DNA of 64,000 nucleotides, from positions 265,813 through 329,812 of the forward strand of contig JBBRNR010000004.1 of the NCBI GenBank assembly GCA_038230215.1, written 5' to 3'. Below the pieces are notes generated by a model. The model was not told the origin of the DNA, ran no database searches, and was given only the letters and a program-made list of their open reading frames with translations. Below are positions 45,001 through 50,917 of this stretch, piece after piece. Positions within the stretch are counted from its first letter, which is position 1. Every line of letters begins with the position of its first letter. The DNA is from DASVRZ01 sp038230215 (GTDB lineage Bacteria > Verrucomicrobiota > Verrucomicrobiia > Chthoniobacterales > DASVRZ01). Made by a program: the position numbers and the translations under genes.

Positions 45001-47386
45001 ATTGTATGAACTGGGTGGCGGCGACCTAGTCGTTCATGCCGGACAGGATATTGATGGAGGCGCCTACTATGTTGAACGCGGCCAAGGCACCCTCCGCGCG
45101 GGAGGTTCCATTCACACCAACAGCACGCGCGCGGCCATTTCTCAAGACGAGAATGCCAGCAATCAATTCGCAGGACTGACCGCCCCACCGAGCCTCTGGC
45201 TTCCGACCGCGCTATTTCTAGGTAAGGGCAGCTTCGATCTCAGCGCCACTGGCGATATATTGGCAGGCCCTGCGGCCAATCCGTTCCTGCTGCCTGCCGG
45301 GATCAATAATGGATTTTTTAATAAATCCTATTTCACAACCTACGCCGCGTCGGATGCCATTGCCGTCACTTCACTTACGGGCTCAATTACGATAAAAAAT
45401 AACACCGACCTTAGGACAGGTTCATTGGCCGATTGGTTCCAAAACGTTTTTGCCCTGCAAAATGGCGGCTCTTACGGGGCCATTTCCCAGCCTTGGCTCC
45501 GCTTGGCTGAAAGTCAGGTCTCGGTCTACGCAACGATTTCCGGGCTGATGCCACCTGCTTTGCAAGCAACCGCCTTCTCTGGTGACATCAACATAGCGGG
45601 TCGCGTCACCTTGATTCCATCTCCCACCGGCACTATCGAACTGCTCGCAGCCCATTCGATCAACGGTGTGCAACTCACCAGTTATGACATCGAAGTTGGT
45701 AAAAATGTGTGGACTTCCAGTCTGATTAACCTTTCTGACGCCGATCCCAATCGTCTGCCGAGCATCTCGTCTCCCATTTCCTCCGCCACTGTGCGCACCA
45801 ATACCAAGCTAGTAACGGCCATCGACAACCTTTTTGCCGAGACAGGTTCCACTATCGGCATTGCAGCCATCATTCGTACCAAACAGGCCTTACACGCGCC
45901 GACGCTGCTCCATGCCAACGACTTCAACCCCGTCCGACTTTACGCCTCCGCTGGAGACATTTCCGGAACTACGCTGTTTTCCGGAAAATTTGCGCACATT
46001 CTCGCGGGTCAGGACATCACAGATATTTCCCTTTATCTTCAGAACGACCGCAGCACTGATGTGAGCGTGGTTTCATCGGGCCGGGATTTGGTGGCCTATG
46101 ATCCGAATTCCACCTTGCGACAGGCGGCGCAAACGAGTGGCAACGAACTGCTTTTCGCCCCAGGATTTTTTGTTCCAGCCTCGGGCAGCCCGACAGCGGG
46201 TGATCTGCAAATCTCCGGCCCCGGCACATTGGAAGTTCTAGCTGGTCGCAATTTGGATCTCGGCGTAGGACCCAACAGTCCCGATGGCACTGGTTTGGGT
46301 CTTCTCAGTATCGGCAATGCCCGCAATCCTTATCTGCCCTTCGCGGGAGCCGACATCGTGGCGGGTGCGGGCATTGGCCTTTCCTCTGGCCTCGCGCAAA
46401 GCCAGTTGGACTTCACCGGCTTCATCAGCCAGTTCCTCTCGGCCAGTTCACCAGACGCTGTTCGCTACTTCTCTGAACTTACCACTGTGCCGGGTCTAAC
46501 ACCCGATTCCTTTAAGAAGCTGACCCCCGAAGAGCAGGATAAGATCGCCCTCGACATCTTCTACCTCGTCCTGCGCGATGCGGGCCGCGATCGTAGTTTG
46601 CCGGGCACGGCCGGTTTCCAAAATTACAACGCTGGCACGCTCGCCATCGCGACGCTCTTTCCGAAGTCGGGTTCGGGAGACATCTCGCTTACCTCGCGCG
46701 AAATCAAAACCAAGAGCGGCGGCAACATCAGCCTCTTCGCGCCGGGAGGAAAACTCACCGTCGGCCTCAATTCGGCAGGCACCCAAGCCCTCGACCAAGG
46801 CATTCTCACCGAGGACGGAGGCAACATTTCCATCTTCACAGAAGGCAACGTCGATGTGGGCACCTCCCGAATCTTCACCCTGCGCGGCGGCAACGAAATC
46901 ATCTGGTCCTCCACTGGCAACATCGCCGCTGGCGCATCCTCCAAGACCGTCCAATCGGCTCCCCCCACCCGCGTGTTGGTCGATCCCCAAAGCGGCGACG
47001 TGCAGACCGATCTGGCGGGTCTCGCCACCGGCGGCGGCATCGGCGTGCTCGACACCGTGGTCGGCGTGCCTCCCGGGGATGTGGATTTGATCGCCCCTGT
47101 CGGCACCGTGGACGCGGGCGATGCCGGCATCCGGGTATCTGGAAATCTCAACATCGCCGCCGCCTTCGTCCTAAACGCCTCCAACATTCAGGCGAGCGGC
47201 ACCAGCGCGGGCGTCCCAACGGTCACGGCTCCCAGTGTGAACCTCGCGGGTCTCACCGCCGCCTCCAACACCAGCGCCGCCTCCAGCAGTGCCGCGACCG
47301 ACGCCAGCAAAGCGGCGCAAGGCCAGGGCCAGCAAAACGAGCTGCCCTCCATTATTACCGTGGAAGTCCTCGGTTACGGGGGGTAG
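36038..47386 (+). CDS. giant filamentous haemagglutinin-type exoprotein (TpsA, DUF3739 end)
   Basis: This 3782-residue secreted protein is the largest gene in the window. It has a signal peptide (SIALAVSLALASVPTSWA), then a TPS/haemagglutinin activity domain (about 110-260) with QALLNWKTFNIGK, AIGQIYLINQNGIIFGGSS and NTHNLTASSLPI, the NPNGI-like and NxxLTAS motifs for TpsB recognition. Beta-helix repeats rich in Gly, Ser, Asn and Thr then run for about 3000 residues. The end (about 3400-3782) matches DUF3739 C-termini: SLPGTAGFQNYNAGTLAIAT, GDVDLIAPVGTVDAGDAG. No toxin domain is seen. It is a likely adhesin or surface fibre exported by the upstream TpsB. Confidence 0.93.
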   Translation: MGHPKHISPFNSIALAVSLALASVPTSWAGDILRGGTAAAQTNAPTATSGSTTAQAARAQANAADALARTTAAIRSVQAMQASARKVALAGSNNLGKNPNFPGQILPNVPNGLVIGGLQVALGVPIDLAHPTVAENPTLWTGARLPTQTVSGGKTRVTIVQTQSQALLNWKTFNIGKKTAVTFDQKAGGKDAGKWIAFNQINDPSGNPTQILGSLDAIGQIYLINQNGIIFGGSSQVNTHNLTASSLPINTNLINQGLLNNRDAQFLFSALSIAAGGNGTPAFTPPTPLTPGGIRGNVTVQTGAKLTAATTADHVGGRIALIAPNVTNSGVLSTPDGQTILAAGQQVGFVAHASSDPSLRGLDVFVGAVDSTSGLATNYGLISVPRADVTMVGKKISQSGVIDGSTSVALNGRVDLLGNYNSISSGGLPNLPLFLPRAAGEVTFGTGSVTQILPESASMDRVVGSRLALPSLVNVQGNAIHMVAGATMLAPGARAPVNSSGTLSGRDGNGAVLADGITLNAGIWNYLPSSGGPLDTFVNAGGQIYLEPNSTINVSGSMDVTAPASENIVSVQLRGAELADSPSQRFGALRGQTIQIDVRQQGTYNGFTWIGTPLADASGYANLIQRTVGELTIGGGTVSLKAGGSIVMQPGSSVDVSGGWINYQGGLINTTRLISDGHFFDISQATPDRIYSGIYDGKFSVDHAKYGITEIFTNPLANTGHYEPDYVFGGNGGQISIAAPAMALDGELLGQTVDGPRQRTVLPDSSGLLLKFAAQTLSAASQNSFPFYSPTPPTITFQDTRLTPVGTYALDASGNPAPLLVGRTSEVFLSPNLVSQDGFGKLTIDNSDGSIFVPAGVTLQAAPNKGALTFSAANIDIEGNIRAPGGTLSFTVYDFTPFQLPDRPVTETPVPDANRGHFTLGSSASLITAGLIVDDRQFANAPFSMPLSTKGGSITIKTYDAALASGSVIDVSGGVAVSADNKRVYGDAGSIDIAAGQDPKIASILGGKLLLDTILKGYSGSKGGSLTLLAPLVQIGGTSSQSDTLTLQPGFFSSGGFTSFTLKGLGATTSQPGQYLPGVVVAANTVARPVAQSWLAVSGLKGDIDLTPIVLPEGLRTPVSITLEAVGVSDAFNITNPLVVRGDLIMEVGSFIQTDPKANISFKGQTAAILGSVIAPGGNIFVTGAQSSRLIFAAADAVPTVELGPHSFLSTAGVTLLTPDPRGYRTGSVLPGGTISISGNIVAEAGSVLDVSGTSDVLDLPVSLSSFAQSSSVGITPVFTGSLIGGVSVLPTYGFAGTNAPLNGSLSGNRLIPIKVDSNAGTISLKGAQELFTDATLIGKAGGPGAQGGTLSLSSGRADGLQTALDVTLLVKQSGNTLPASFHDVAATAIGQTVTDGHGNTIAGLGYFAADRFSAGDFDALELKGVVQFTGRVNISADRSLSVASGGSLFADSRVTLSAPHVTLGTNFQAPLQALQLPVSAFQSGSEPFYFQPTFGPGRLTVVADLIDIGNLSLQNIGSARFIADGGDIRGDGTLDVAGDILMRAGQVYPATGVSFTIAAYDHSGIAGSVTFDKSGSRQLPFSAGGQLNVYGSIINQGGVLRAPQGTINLGWDGVGSSPKDIISGAGILPGSSLAATSRLTLSNGSITSVSAIDPLTGQGLLLPYGLNLNGTAWIDPAGNDITAGGVPAKTISISARNVSNLAGSVIDLRGGGDLYAYRFVPGIGGTKDILASSSSFAIIPGYQADYAPYAPFNPNPATDNLGGDVGYVNGKLSAGDRIYLGASNGLPAGNYTLLPARYALLPGAFLVTPQTGVAVGSVSLSTGSNLVSGYQFNGTQKGQPLIGRFEVSSSEVVRSRAQYEDSLANVFLRDGALKNNSTVPRLPIDSGRLTLEAIESMMIQGSVLSQPPAGGRGSLIDISSPVDILVAGRGVHAASPGTLVLNVSELNSFGAASLLLGGIRRESAAGTSIQVATNNLTVDNSATPFRGQDIILVANQHLTLAAGASITSIGSASEAGTLLLRGNGTLLRVSSDPSAKIIRSNVDPSVAATMDVGAGVRLTGGGIILDSTNATHLDSTASILGRSVTLDSGLISLQLNNPSGHPAPSPGGLVLSGQALLTLQTSASSLSLLSYSSIDIYGTGNVGGLDSSGRPKLVSLALHAADLRGFDNEGGVVSFNAQTILLDNSPGLTASGSDAPSGTLQFNANIIQLGANALEIDQYAAVELNASGGLLATATGSFSTQGSLSIATPLITGTKGAKETILSAGALNIQATAATSNSRVAGGLGASLTLVGSSITDNGNIALFSGALTLHATTGDILVGNISSSLLDVSGTKQSFFDLTKYTNGGSIQLIADLGSVELAAGSVTTVAAQPDGGNAGTLGISVPNGTFSVAGQLLGTGGGSGRDGAFTLDAATMGVSTILGGNDLTSLEQALNAGSFTESQSIRIRGGVVNGTTYNDVFVEGSTLQTQVHARKVSISSDKGSLTVAGIIDASGPTGGRIDLAASGSVTLLSGSVLTAAGEDFDNAGKGGAVSLEAGSEIDGIASSTAFVDIQTGSTIDLSVASNTSDSAAAGQFTGTLHLRAPQDSAATDLQIHPINGTILNASSIVVEGYQIFDASADGSIDNQEAAVYANGQAFTNAADIITSRILAQNAALAAVTHVRPGAEIINRIGDLTLANDWDLATYRFGPNADPATAGSGEPGILLLRARGNLIFDFHASLSDGFDASKGSFGLWNAPLLATGNQSWSYRLIAGADISAADSHQLLNAAELFSGAGSILVGSGSPALPTGATNSRSSVIPNYYQTIRSGTGDIELLAAGDVQLLNPLATIYTAGTRAADIANFDTPMLVYFGLNVLGAPQAPIYPAQYSLGGGNVTISAMKDIAHYVLNPNGNGQLIPDSSKELPTNWLYRRGSLNTSGAFATGRNGDIASTSWWIDFSNFFEGVGALGGGNVTLTAGANISNVDAFVPTNARMTKQTPSGDALASHQTLYELGGGDLVVHAGQDIDGGAYYVERGQGTLRAGGSIHTNSTRAAISQDENASNQFAGLTAPPSLWLPTALFLGKGSFDLSATGDILAGPAANPFLLPAGINNGFFNKSYFTTYAASDAIAVTSLTGSITIKNNTDLRTGSLADWFQNVFALQNGGSYGAISQPWLRLAESQVSVYATISGLMPPALQATAFSGDINIAGRVTLIPSPTGTIELLAAHSINGVQLTSYDIEVGKNVWTSSLINLSDADPNRLPSISSPISSATVRTNTKLVTAIDNLFAETGSTIGIAAIIRTKQALHAPTLLHANDFNPVRLYASAGDISGTTLFSGKFAHILAGQDITDISLYLQNDRSTDVSVVSSGRDLVAYDPNSTLRQAAQTSGNELLFAPGFFVPASGSPTAGDLQISGPGTLEVLAGRNLDLGVGPNSPDGTGLGLLSIGNARNPYLPFAGADIVAGAGIGLSSGLAQSQLDFTGFISQFLSASSPDAVRYFSELTTVPGLTPDSFKKLTPEEQDKIALDIFYLVLRDAGRDRSLPGTAGFQNYNAGTLAIATLFPKSGSGDISLTSREIKTKSGGNISLFAPGGKLTVGLNSAGTQALDQGILTEDGGNISIFTEGNVDVGTSRIFTLRGGNEIIWSSTGNIAAGASSKTVQSAPPTRVLVDPQSGDVQTDLAGLATGGGIGVLDTVVGVPPGDVDLIAPVGTVDAGDAGIRVSGNLNIAAAFVLNASNIQASGTSAGVPTVTAPSVNLAGLTAASNTSAASSSAATDASKAAQGQGQQNELPSIITVEVLGYGG

Positions 47387-47422
47387 GCCAAGAATGACAT
47401 CGAAGTTAAGGCGGGGGTTTGA

Positions 47423-47565
47423 GGAGCGTGGCTTCCAGGCCGCTCTTTTCGGCAGGATGCCGAAAGTTTTCCTGCATAGGCGACAGCCACACTTCTTAGC
47501 CGCTGTAGGAAGGGAAAATATCTTCGGCAGGATGCCAAAGACTGCGGGCTGGAAGCCCGCGCTCC
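47423..47565. repeat. palindromic element B
   Basis: The outer arms GGAGCGTGGCTTCCAGGCCGC and GCGGGCTGGAAGCCCGC+GCTCC enclose inner hairpins with CTTTTCGGCAGGATGCCG and TCTTCGGCAGGATGCC. The layout is like element A (outer arms plus two inner hairpins), but the sequence differs. It is 143 bp long and fills most of the gap between tpsA and the Sel1 gene. Confidence 0.8.
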
Positions 47566-47615
47566 CCAGCACGAATAAGCGCTTTCCTTCAGGCCATTTG
47601 GGCTAAACCACACGA

Positions 47616-47659
47616 TTGTGACCTGTTAGACACAGAGACGTTGCGCAAGCGTAACGTGT
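47616..47659 (+). promoter_or_regulatory. Pho-box-like units before the Sel1 gene
   Basis: TTGTGAC (47616) and GCGTAAC (47649) lie 33 bp apart, exactly three 11-bp units in phase. The two units between them are weak (ACGTTGC at 47638). Confidence 0.4.
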
Positions 47660-47693
47660 GGCGACGGCTGCTTTGGTGGACCTTGGATTCACT

Positions 47694-48608
47694 ATGAAAG
47701 TCCGTCCTCTTTTTTTACTTTTGATGGGTTGCCTGGTTCATTCGGGACAGGCCGCCAGCTTGTTGGCCGGTGATTTTGAAACGTCCGCCACTCCCGCCCC
47801 GGCGACCGCTCTTTCGGACGCGACAGCGGACCAGCCCCTGGACGCATCATTTCCCACCAAAGCCGCCGAGCAGTTTGAGCTGGCGAGAAAATATCTCAAT
47901 GGCTGGGAGGTGGCCCGCGACGAAAAAAAGGCTTTTCTGCTCATGAAGGCCGCCGCCGACCAAGGTTACGCAGAGGCGTTTGGCGGGCTCGGCTATTTCT
48001 ATGGCAGCGGCCTGGTGGTCGATAAAAACGACACGCTTTCCGAGGAGTGGTTCCGCAAGGGAGCCCTCCAGGGTTGCACCAAGGCCGAACTCAACCTCGG
48101 CATGATGCTTTACCAGGCGGGCCAGCCTCAACAGAAGACAGAAGCGCTCAACTGGATCGAGGCGGCGGCAGCGCAAAACCTGCCCCAGGCCAGCTATGAG
48201 CTGGGCGAGATCGCGCTCACCGACCACCAGCCGCCGGAAAAAGCGTTCGTTTGGTTCAAGGAATCCGCCGATCTGGGTTACGCCGAGGCGCAAAACAAAA
48301 CCGGCGAAATGCTGGAAAAAGGCGAGGGCTGCCAGCTTAACCTCACCCAGGCGGAGACTTACTATCGGCAGGCCGCCGAACAGGGTCTCGCGGAAGCCGC
48401 CGCCCACCTCGGTAAACTCCTCGATCCCGCCAATCCGGACCCTGCAAAACGGGTGGAAGCCCTCTCCTGGCTCTTGGTGGCCTCCGGGAAGAATGAGGCG
48501 CTGGCGAAGGACTTGCTCGCGACGGTTCCCTACAAGGAAAACGAGGAATCGCTGGAACTCGCCCGTCAAAAAGCCCTCCAATTTTCCCTGTCCTCCGCCA
48601 ACCGCTAG
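47694..48608 (+). CDS. secreted Sel1-repeat protein
   Basis: This 304-residue protein has a signal peptide (VRPLFLLLMGCLVHSGQA) and then Sel1-like repeats of about 36 residues (AFLLMKAAADQGYAEAFGGLGYFYGSG; AEEWFRKGALQGCTKAELNLGMML; AFVWFKESADLGYAEAQNKTGEML; AETYYRQAAEQGLAEAAAHLG). SLR proteins are adaptors in the periplasm or at the surface. Following tpsA, it may assist folding or signalling of the locus. The start at 47694 gives the signal peptide; a longer frame from 47658 does not. Confidence 0.88.
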   Translation: MKVRPLFLLLMGCLVHSGQAASLLAGDFETSATPAPATALSDATADQPLDASFPTKAAEQFELARKYLNGWEVARDEKKAFLLMKAAADQGYAEAFGGLGYFYGSGLVVDKNDTLSEEWFRKGALQGCTKAELNLGMMLYQAGQPQQKTEALNWIEAAAAQNLPQASYELGEIALTDHQPPEKAFVWFKESADLGYAEAQNKTGEMLEKGEGCQLNLTQAETYYRQAAEQGLAEAAAHLGKLLDPANPDPAKRVEALSWLLVASGKNEALAKDLLATVPYKENEESLELARQKALQFSLSSANR

Positions 48609-48623
48609 TCTCCGCCGATGTCT

Positions 48624-48780
48624 GGGGAGCGCACGCGACTCGCGTGCTGTTCGGGGTGACCCGCCCCGAATACACCCCCCGGCCAAGCCGCATCATCGAA
48701 GAACGGATGCTTTGCATGGAGGTAAAAAGAAAGTCTTCGGCGAGTCGCCAAAGACAGCACGCGGGTCGCGTGCGCTCCCC
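48624..48780. repeat. palindromic element A, copy 2
   Basis: It opens with GGGGAGCGCACGCGACTCGC and closes with GCGGGTCGCGTGCGCTCCCC. The inner hairpins are TTCGGGGTGACCCGCCCCGAA-type and GTCTTCGGCGAGTCGCC-type. Its length (157 bp) nearly equals the copy in metG. Here it is intergenic, after the Sel1 gene. Confidence 0.85.
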
Positions 48781-48810
48781 GGAGCAACCACACTTTCTTG
48801 ACGCAGAAAG

Positions 48811-48838
48811 GGGGGATGACTTTTCAGTCACCCCCCCC
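48811..48838 (-). terminator. probable terminator after the 204-residue gene
   Basis: A GGGGGGATGAC / GTCACCCCCCC stem of about 10 bp lies between the convergent Sel1 and hypothetical genes, followed on the minus strand by a short TTTCTG. Confidence 0.6.
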
Positions 48839-48875
48839 TGCAACTCTACTGGAAACGTTTCGTCCTAAGTCGGCC

Positions 48876-49490
48876 CTAGCCCGCGTAAGTCACCGTCACG
48901 ATGTCGCTGGGCAGACCGATTTCCGCGTCGTTGATCACACCGCGTGCCATGTATTCGCGCACTTCCGGCACCCCGGCGGTGGCCAGCGGCGTCTGATCGT
49001 CGAACGGCAGTTTCCGGCGATTGGTGGCGATCTGCATCCAGACAGTCTGGCCAGCCCGTCGCATGTAAAGATTCACCAGGTCGGCATAATTCTTGGTGCC
49101 GGTGATGCGCACGTAACCCGTGTCGGCCTTCACGTTAATGACGGGCTGGATGGCGTTGATATCGAGCGAGGTGCTGGCGGGGATGAGCTGCATGGCGCTG
49201 AGCATCGCGCCGTTGCAATTCGGGTTCGAGCGCAGCTCGTCGATGAGCATTTGCACACTGGGTTTTTGCAGACCAAAGACTTTTTCGGCATCGACTCCCG
49301 CCTGGGTGGCGGCATCGTCGGCATCGACTAGTACGGTGTACTTGCTGGCGACGGGTTGGAGGGTGGCGGTGGCTCCAGCAACCTTTGCGGTGTCCCAGCC
49401 GAGTGCGGTGGCGTTGTCGGTGATCTGCTGGAGTAGATTGTTGAAGAAGGTCTTCCGGTTGACGTGGGAGTCGGGGATGGTTTTGGCCAT
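48876..49490 (-). CDS. hypothetical protein beside the 21-bp repeat array
   Basis: This 204-residue soluble protein begins MAKTIPDSHVNRKTFFNNLLQQIT and continues with DADDAATQAGVDAEKVFGLQK, RSNPNCNGAMLSAMQLIPAS and a C-terminal beta-rich part (VWMQIATNRRKLPFDDQTPL). I recall many proteins of about 200 residues with such an N-terminus in Verrucomicrobiota, without known function; this is unverified. There is no signal peptide. It is oriented away from the 21-bp array (49613-49906), which lies in its upstream region. Confidence 0.6.
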   Translation of the reverse strand: MAKTIPDSHVNRKTFFNNLLQQITDNATALGWDTAKVAGATATLQPVASKYTVLVDADDAATQAGVDAEKVFGLQKPSVQMLIDELRSNPNCNGAMLSAMQLIPASTSLDINAIQPVINVKADTGYVRITGTKNYADLVNLYMRRAGQTVWMQIATNRRKLPFDDQTPLATAGVPEVREYMARGVINDAEIGLPSDIVTVTYAG

Positions 49491-49612
49491 GATTTTAATT
49501 AGGAACGGCAGACGGGTAATGATGTCTGCGACAGGAGAATGAGGGCCACAGTGGAATGAACAAGGATGGAATGACGTTTTTGAAGGTTTTTCTGAATTTT
49601 ATCGGGGCCCAA

Positions 49613-49906
49613 GCCGATTCACCATTCGGCAAGAGCCCTCTTACCGGGGGTAAATGAGATTTCTCCCCAAGTGAATAGCCTCTAACTCCGGTGGAAACTG
49701 TTTCCACCTGCGGTGAATTGTATCTAACTCCGGTGGAATGACGTTTCACCACGGGTCACAAGCAGTGACGGACCGGTGAAACCATTTTTCCCTTAGGTGA
49801 GCGAAATTTCCCCTCGGGGAAGCGGCCCTGTCGGGGGGTGAGAAAGATTCCCCGACGGGTGAATCGAATGCAACTCCGGTGGAACTGGACTTCACCGGAG
49901 TGAAAG
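49613..49906. repeat. array of fourteen degenerate 21-bp repeats with a TTCACC...GGTGAA core
   Basis: Consecutive 21-base units run without spacers. Each carries a short palindrome, typically TTCACC and GGTGAA around a variable centre, with a 5-6 base variable tail. Good units start at 49676, 49697, 49718 and 49781. Period and phase hold across 294 bp. Adjacent units differ at many positions but keep the palindrome, as if the structure and not the sequence were conserved. The same period occurs at 6306-6536. This array plus a terminator fill 49491-49990; I see no gene. Confidence 0.85.
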
Positions 49907-49924
49907 ACAAATGAAAGCGGCTCT

Positions 49925-49963
49925 GAAAAACAAAAAACCCCTCCGCCACGAAAGGCAGAGGGG
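49925..49963 (-). terminator. Rho-independent terminator of the PEP-CTERM gene
   Basis: On the minus strand CCCCTCTGCC and GGCGGAGGGG pair around a six-base loop and are followed by TTTTTTGTTTTT. It ends the PstS-like/PEP-CTERM transcript. Confidence 0.92.
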
Positions 49964-49990
49964 CTTTAAGTTTAGACTAAGGATGGAGAC

Positions 49991-50848
49991 TTAAACCGCG
50001 CGCTGGCGGCGGCGGACGAACCAGAGGCCGAACGCACCGAGACCCATGAGGCCGTAGGTGGAGGGTTCTGGAACACTAGTGAAGGTAAGCGACCCGTCGT
50101 TGCCCAAGGCAAAAGTACCTAGATCAGCACCCGGGGCGGCGTTGCGAGCCACCGGATTGAGCTGATACAAGTCGGATGTCTGGTATTGGGTGCCGGGATT
50201 AGTTGCGAAGTTTGTTGTATTTTCAAATGGAGCACCACCCGGGCTGCCAAAATTTGAAGATGAACTTGCATTGTAAGCAACCAAGGCACTACCGCTTCCA
50301 GTGATGGAATCGGTATAACTGCCGCCATCACCAGCATTCTTAACGGATGAGAATGCGGTGCCAGCATTGGGTGCTCCACCCAAGGCAGCAACCTCAAAGC
50401 TAATATTTCCACCAGGGGTACCCTGCGTGCCGCTGGTTAACCGGGTGTATCCAATAACTGTGCCGCCATTATTCACGGAGGAGGCGAAGAGGGTGTTATT
50501 GGCAAGCCCCCCAAGACCGGTTGTACCGCTGGTAGCAGCGATGCTAAACAACAAATCCGAACGCGACGCCCAGCTATTGCCGGTTCCACCCGTGCTGTAA
50601 GTGGTTTGCAAGTCGGACAGGCTGATACGGCTGGACAAGTCAATAACAGTGCCTGGTGTCAGGTTGATGAAGTTAGTGAGACTTCCAAGATCCACTTCCA
50701 AATTGGAGGCAGATCCTTGTCCACCGGTTGCCCGGAAGCCAAGAATAAGATCTCCCGATGCAGTGGTAACGGCTTGGGCGATGCCCGAGCTAAGAACTAA
50801 AGCGCAGACAGCGGTAATGCTGGTTGCGACGCGATTATGTTTTTTCAT
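49991..50848 (-). CDS. PEP-CTERM sorted surface protein
   Basis: This 285-residue secreted protein has a signal peptide (VATSITAVCALVLSSGIAQA). A Gly/Ser/Thr-rich body follows (GDLILGFRATGGQGSASNLEV; ISFEVAALGG). The C-terminal sorting signal is VPEPSTYGLMGLGAFGLWFVRRRQRAV-like: VPEPST, a hydrophobic helix, then RRRQR. Such proteins are processed by exosortase and exported to the surface; no exosortase is in the window. It lies 69 bp after the PstS-like gene on the same strand, probably one transcript ending at a strong terminator. Confidence 0.9.
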   Translation of the reverse strand: MKKHNRVATSITAVCALVLSSGIAQAVTTASGDLILGFRATGGQGSASNLEVDLGSLTNFINLTPGTVIDLSSRISLSDLQTTYSTGGTGNSWASRSDLLFSIAATSGTTGLGGLANNTLFASSVNNGGTVIGYTRLTSGTQGTPGGNISFEVAALGGAPNAGTAFSSVKNAGDGGSYTDSITGSGSALVAYNASSSSNFGSPGGAPFENTTNFATNPGTQYQTSDLYQLNPVARNAAPGADLGTFALGNDGSLTFTSVPEPSTYGLMGLGAFGLWFVRRRQRAV

Positions 50849-50917
50849 ATTTTTTTGTGTGTCCAGCCGCAGGGGATAAACCCTGCGGCTGTATTGTTTG
50901 ATTGATTAACGAATTTC

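Noticed and set aside
49613..49906. CRISPR array
   Set aside because: Repeats are contiguous and degenerate with no unique spacers, and no cas genes are in the window.
49495..49949. Two minus-strand frames with STGVRYNSPQVE-like repeats
   Set aside because: They are translations of the second 21-bp array, and the period and palindromes explain them better than protein selection.
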